The notes under the pieces were generated by a model. The model was given only the letters and a program-made list of their open reading frames with translations, was not told the origin of the DNA and did no database searches. 64,000 nt of DNA from Nostocoides sp. (GTDB lineage: Bacteria > Actinomycetota > Actinomycetes > Actinomycetales > Dermatophilaceae). Below, piece by piece: positions 58,625-64,000 of this stretch (the stretch's first letter is position 1; each line of letters begins with the position of its first letter). The stretch covers positions 1,655,001-1,719,000 of the forward strand of contig JADJEA010000001.1 in NCBI GenBank assembly GCA_016702415.1. The letters are read 5' to 3'. The position numbers and the translations under genes are program-made.

Positions 58625-59948
58625 CCACCCTCCTGATCCGGGGCGCCACCCCGTTCTGGTCGGGTGAGCCGACCGCGGATACCACCGTCTGCGGGCAGGC
58701 CACCGACATCCTCATCCGCGACGGTCTCATCGCCGAGACCGGAACGCTCGGGGACGTCCGCGGCGTCGAGGTCCTCGATGCCGACGGTCTTCTCCTCCTG
58801 CCCGGCTTCGTCGACCTCCACGCCCACCTGCGCCAGCCGGGGCGTGAGGATGCCGAGACCATCGCCTCGGGTTCGGCCGCGGCGGCCGTCGGCGGGTTTA
58901 CCGCCATCCTCGCGATGGCCAACACGACGCCCCCGACCGACACCGCCGAGAACGCCGAGTACGTCCTGGACGAGGGCCGCCGCGTCGGCCTGGTCGACGT
59001 CCAGCCCATCGGGGCGGTGACGAAAGGCCTTGCGGGACAAGAGCTCGCCGAGCTCGCCCTGATGGCGCGCAGCCGCGCGCGGGTCCGGGTCTTTTCCGAC
59101 GACGGCCACTGCGTCCACGATGCGCGCGTCATGCGCCGGGCCCTCGACTACCTTCGTCCCTTCGGCGGGGTCATCTCCCAGCACGCCCAGGACGGCGACC
59201 TCGCCGGCCCGGGGGCTTGCGCGCACGAGGGGGAGTGGTCGGGCCGCCTCGGCCTGCCCGGATGGCCCACCCCGCGGAGTCGGCGATCATCGCCCGCGAT
59301 GCGGAGCTGGCGCGGCATACCGGATCCCGGGTGCACGTCGCCCACGTCTCCACCGCGGAGGGCGTCGAGGTCGTCCGCTGGGCCAAGCAGCGGGGGATCG
59401 CCATGACCGCGGAGGTCACCCCGCACCACCTCGCCCTCGGCACCGAACTCCTTGCGCGCTACGACCCGGTGTTCAAGGTCAATCCGCCACTGCGACCCGA
59501 GGAGGATCGCGCGGCAATCGCCCAAGCCCTCGTCGACGGCATCGTCGACGCGGTCGCCACCGACCACGCCCCCCACGCCCGGCACGACAAGGAGCACGCC
59601 TTCGAGGCGGCCGCCTTCGGCATGCTCGGTCTGGAAACGGCGTTCGGGGTCGTCCACGATCTCTTCGTCGCCACGGGGCGCCTCGACTGGGCCGGGATCG
59701 CCGACCGGATGTCGGCCGCCCCGGCCCGCATTGCCGGCCTGACCGGTCATGGGCGGCCGATCGGGGTGGGCGAGCCGGCGAATCTCGTCCTCATCGACCC
59801 GGCCACTCGACATACGGTCGACGCCGCGGCGAGCCGGTCCCTCTCGCGCAACAACCCGTGGCACGGGCGCACCTTCGGTGCCTCCGTCCACGCGACCATC
59901 CTGCGCGGGGTCGTCACCGCGCGTGGAGGAAAGGTGATGTCCGCGTGA
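58621..59948 (+). CDS. pyrC: Dihydroorotase, one frameshift in the middle
   Basis: About 442 residues when repaired. Frame one (GTG 58621): zinc site DLHAHLRQPGREDAETIA (HxH), AMANTTPPTD, and SQHAQDGDLAGPGACAHEGEW. Frame two, used from about 59275, continues AESAIIARDAELARHTGSRV, VHVAHVSTAEGVEVVRW and ATDHAPHARHDKE, with the zinc-binding Asp/His residues. The break lies in ACCCCGC after LPGWPT; one more C gives TPAESAII and restores the frame. pyrC belongs to an otherwise perfect operon, so an assembly indel is the likely cause. Other frames in this stretch are shadows. Confidence 0.9.
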
Positions 59949-61107
59949 ACCCCGCACTGACGCAGGAGGATTCGCTCTCCGCCGAGGCGGCTGTGCTCGT
60001 TCTCGAGGACGGCCGCTGGTTCCGCGGGACGGCCTATGGGGCGCGGGGCGTCGTCGTCGGCGAGGCGGTCTTCTCCACCGGGATGACCGGATACCAGGAG
60101 ACCCTGACCGATCCGTCGTATCACCGCCAAGTCGTCGTCATGACCACGCCCCACGTCGGCAACACCGGGTGGAACGACGAGGACGAGGAGTCCGACCAGA
60201 TCTGGGTCGCCGGGTATGTCGTGCGCGACCCGGCGCCGCGGCCGTCCAACTGGCGTTCGCGGCGCCCGCTCGAGGAGGAGTTGACCGCCCAGGGCGTCGT
60301 CGGCATCAGTGGCATCGACACCCGGGCCCTGACCCGGCACCTGCGCGAGCAGGGGGCCATGCGGGTCGGCATCTTCAGCGGCGACGCGGCGGCAGTGAGT
60401 CTGCCGGACATGATGACGACCGTCCTGGACGCCCCGCTCATGGCCGGCAGCGAACTCGCCCCCGAGGTCTCCACCCGCGAGCCGTATGTCGTTGCGGCCG
60501 ACGGGGAGCGGCGGTTCGTCGTCGCGGCCGTGGACCTCGGGATCAAGGGGATGACCCCCCAGTTGATGGCGCGCCGAGGCATCGAGGTCCACGTCCTCCC
60601 GGCGACGGCGACCTTCGCCGACATCACCGCCCTCGGTCCCGACGGGGTGTTCTTCTCCAATGGGCCCGGCGACCCGGCGACCGCCGACCGCGAGGTCGCG
60701 CTCCTGCGGGAGGTGCTCGCGGCGCGAATCCCCTTCTTCGGCATCTGTTTCGGCAATCAGCTCCTCGGCCGGGCTCTCGGGTTCGGCACGTACAAGCTGC
60801 GCTACGGCCACCGCGGGATCAACCAGCCGGTCCAGGACCTGACGACCGGCAAGGTCGAAGTGACCGCCCACAACCACGGGTTCGCCGTGGACGCCCCGCT
60901 CGGTGAGCCGGTCCCGGCGCCGGCGGGCGCGGCATACGGCCGGGTGCGGGTCAGCCACATCAATCTCAACGACGACGTCGTCGAGGGGCTGGAGTGCCTG
61001 GACATCCCGGCATTCTCGGTGCAGTACCACCCGGAGGCCGCGGCCGGACCGCACGACGCCGCCTATCTTTTCGACCGCTTCGTGACCCTCATGGAAGGCA
61101 ACCGCTG

Positions 61108-61108
<1 letters not shown>
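59945..61108 (+). CDS. carA: Carbamoyl-phosphate synthase, small (glutaminase) subunit
   Basis: 387 residues. N-terminal domain FSTGMTGYQETLTDPSYHRQ and GISGIDTRALTRHLREQGAM. Class I glutaminase domain: VFFSNGPGDPATAD, nucleophile in FFGICFGNQLLGRALG, and SVQYHPEAAAGPHD. GTG 59945 overlaps the pyrC stop and the carA stop overlaps the carB ATG. The small PH-domain membrane gene found between pyrC and carA in many actinobacteria is absent. Confidence 0.96.

Positions 61109-64000
<2,892 letters not shown>

Overview
The window is one block of chromosome from a high-GC (roughly 70%) actinobacterium. The protein set, the gene order and the 16S/23S sequences (including the extra helix actinobacteria carry in 23S) point to Micrococcales. 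A relative of Dermatophilaceae/Intrasporangiaceae is my best guess from memory, not a demonstrated placement. Almost everything is chromosomal housekeeping; no prophage, integrase, intact insertion sequence, CRISPR array or tRNA gene was seen.

Layout. 1-5.4 kb: the end of argH, a GNAT acetyltransferase, a 3-methyladenine glycosylase, an adenosine deaminase coupled to a phosphotransferase-fold protein, and tyrS. 5.4-11.23 kb: a complete rRNA operon (tandem promoters, boxA-like leader, 16S, tRNA-free spacer, 23S, 5S, terminator). 11.3-25.4 kb: a tightly overlapped co-directional run: TPR protein, HAD phosphatase, basic-tailed protein, small protein, tlyA, nadK, recN, steA, steB, a MraY-like protein, murJ, a glycosyltransferase and pyrG. 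It links nucleotide supply, DNA repair, cell division and lipid II handling. 25.4-40 kb: a mosaic of Nudix hydrolases, a three-part surface-polysaccharide acyltransferase, a relic of a cation/H+ exchanger, aspS, a kinase-like protein, an MMPL exporter, a DUF480-methyltransferase fusion, rarA, an L,D-transpeptidase, a VOC protein, a REP-like hairpin cluster and a DUF948 protein. 40-51.5 kb: the conserved actinobacterial order alaS-ruvX-mltG-aroE-aroC-aroK-aroB ... efp-nusB, interrupted by an ATPase fragment and a wax-ester-synthase-like acyltransferase. 51.5-56.9 kb: an accessory islet (GNAT-Nudix fusion, cyanophycinase-like secreted peptidase, secreted zinc metalloprotease). 57-64 kb: the pyrimidine operon pyrR-pyrB-pyrC-carA-carB, preceded by a PyrR-binding hairpin next to the ribosome binding site; carB runs off the end.

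Four genome-scale signals stand out. First, the octamer GTATGCCG/CGGCATAC occurs about 85 times by my eye count, in both orientations, but not in the rRNA operon; base composition predicts about two. Second, 15-bp (five-codon) tandem repeats recur in the tails of at least five unrelated genes, with 12- and 21-bp versions in two more. Third, a perfect 35-bp inverted repeat with a 4-nt loop and extra partial copies lies at 38.9 kb. Fourth, five conserved genes (the kinase-like gene, tyrS, the L,D-transpeptidase, the DUF948 gene, pyrC) each carry one frameshift, mostly in or next to short G or C runs. Because tyrS and pyrC should be needed, residual assembly indels are the simplest explanation.
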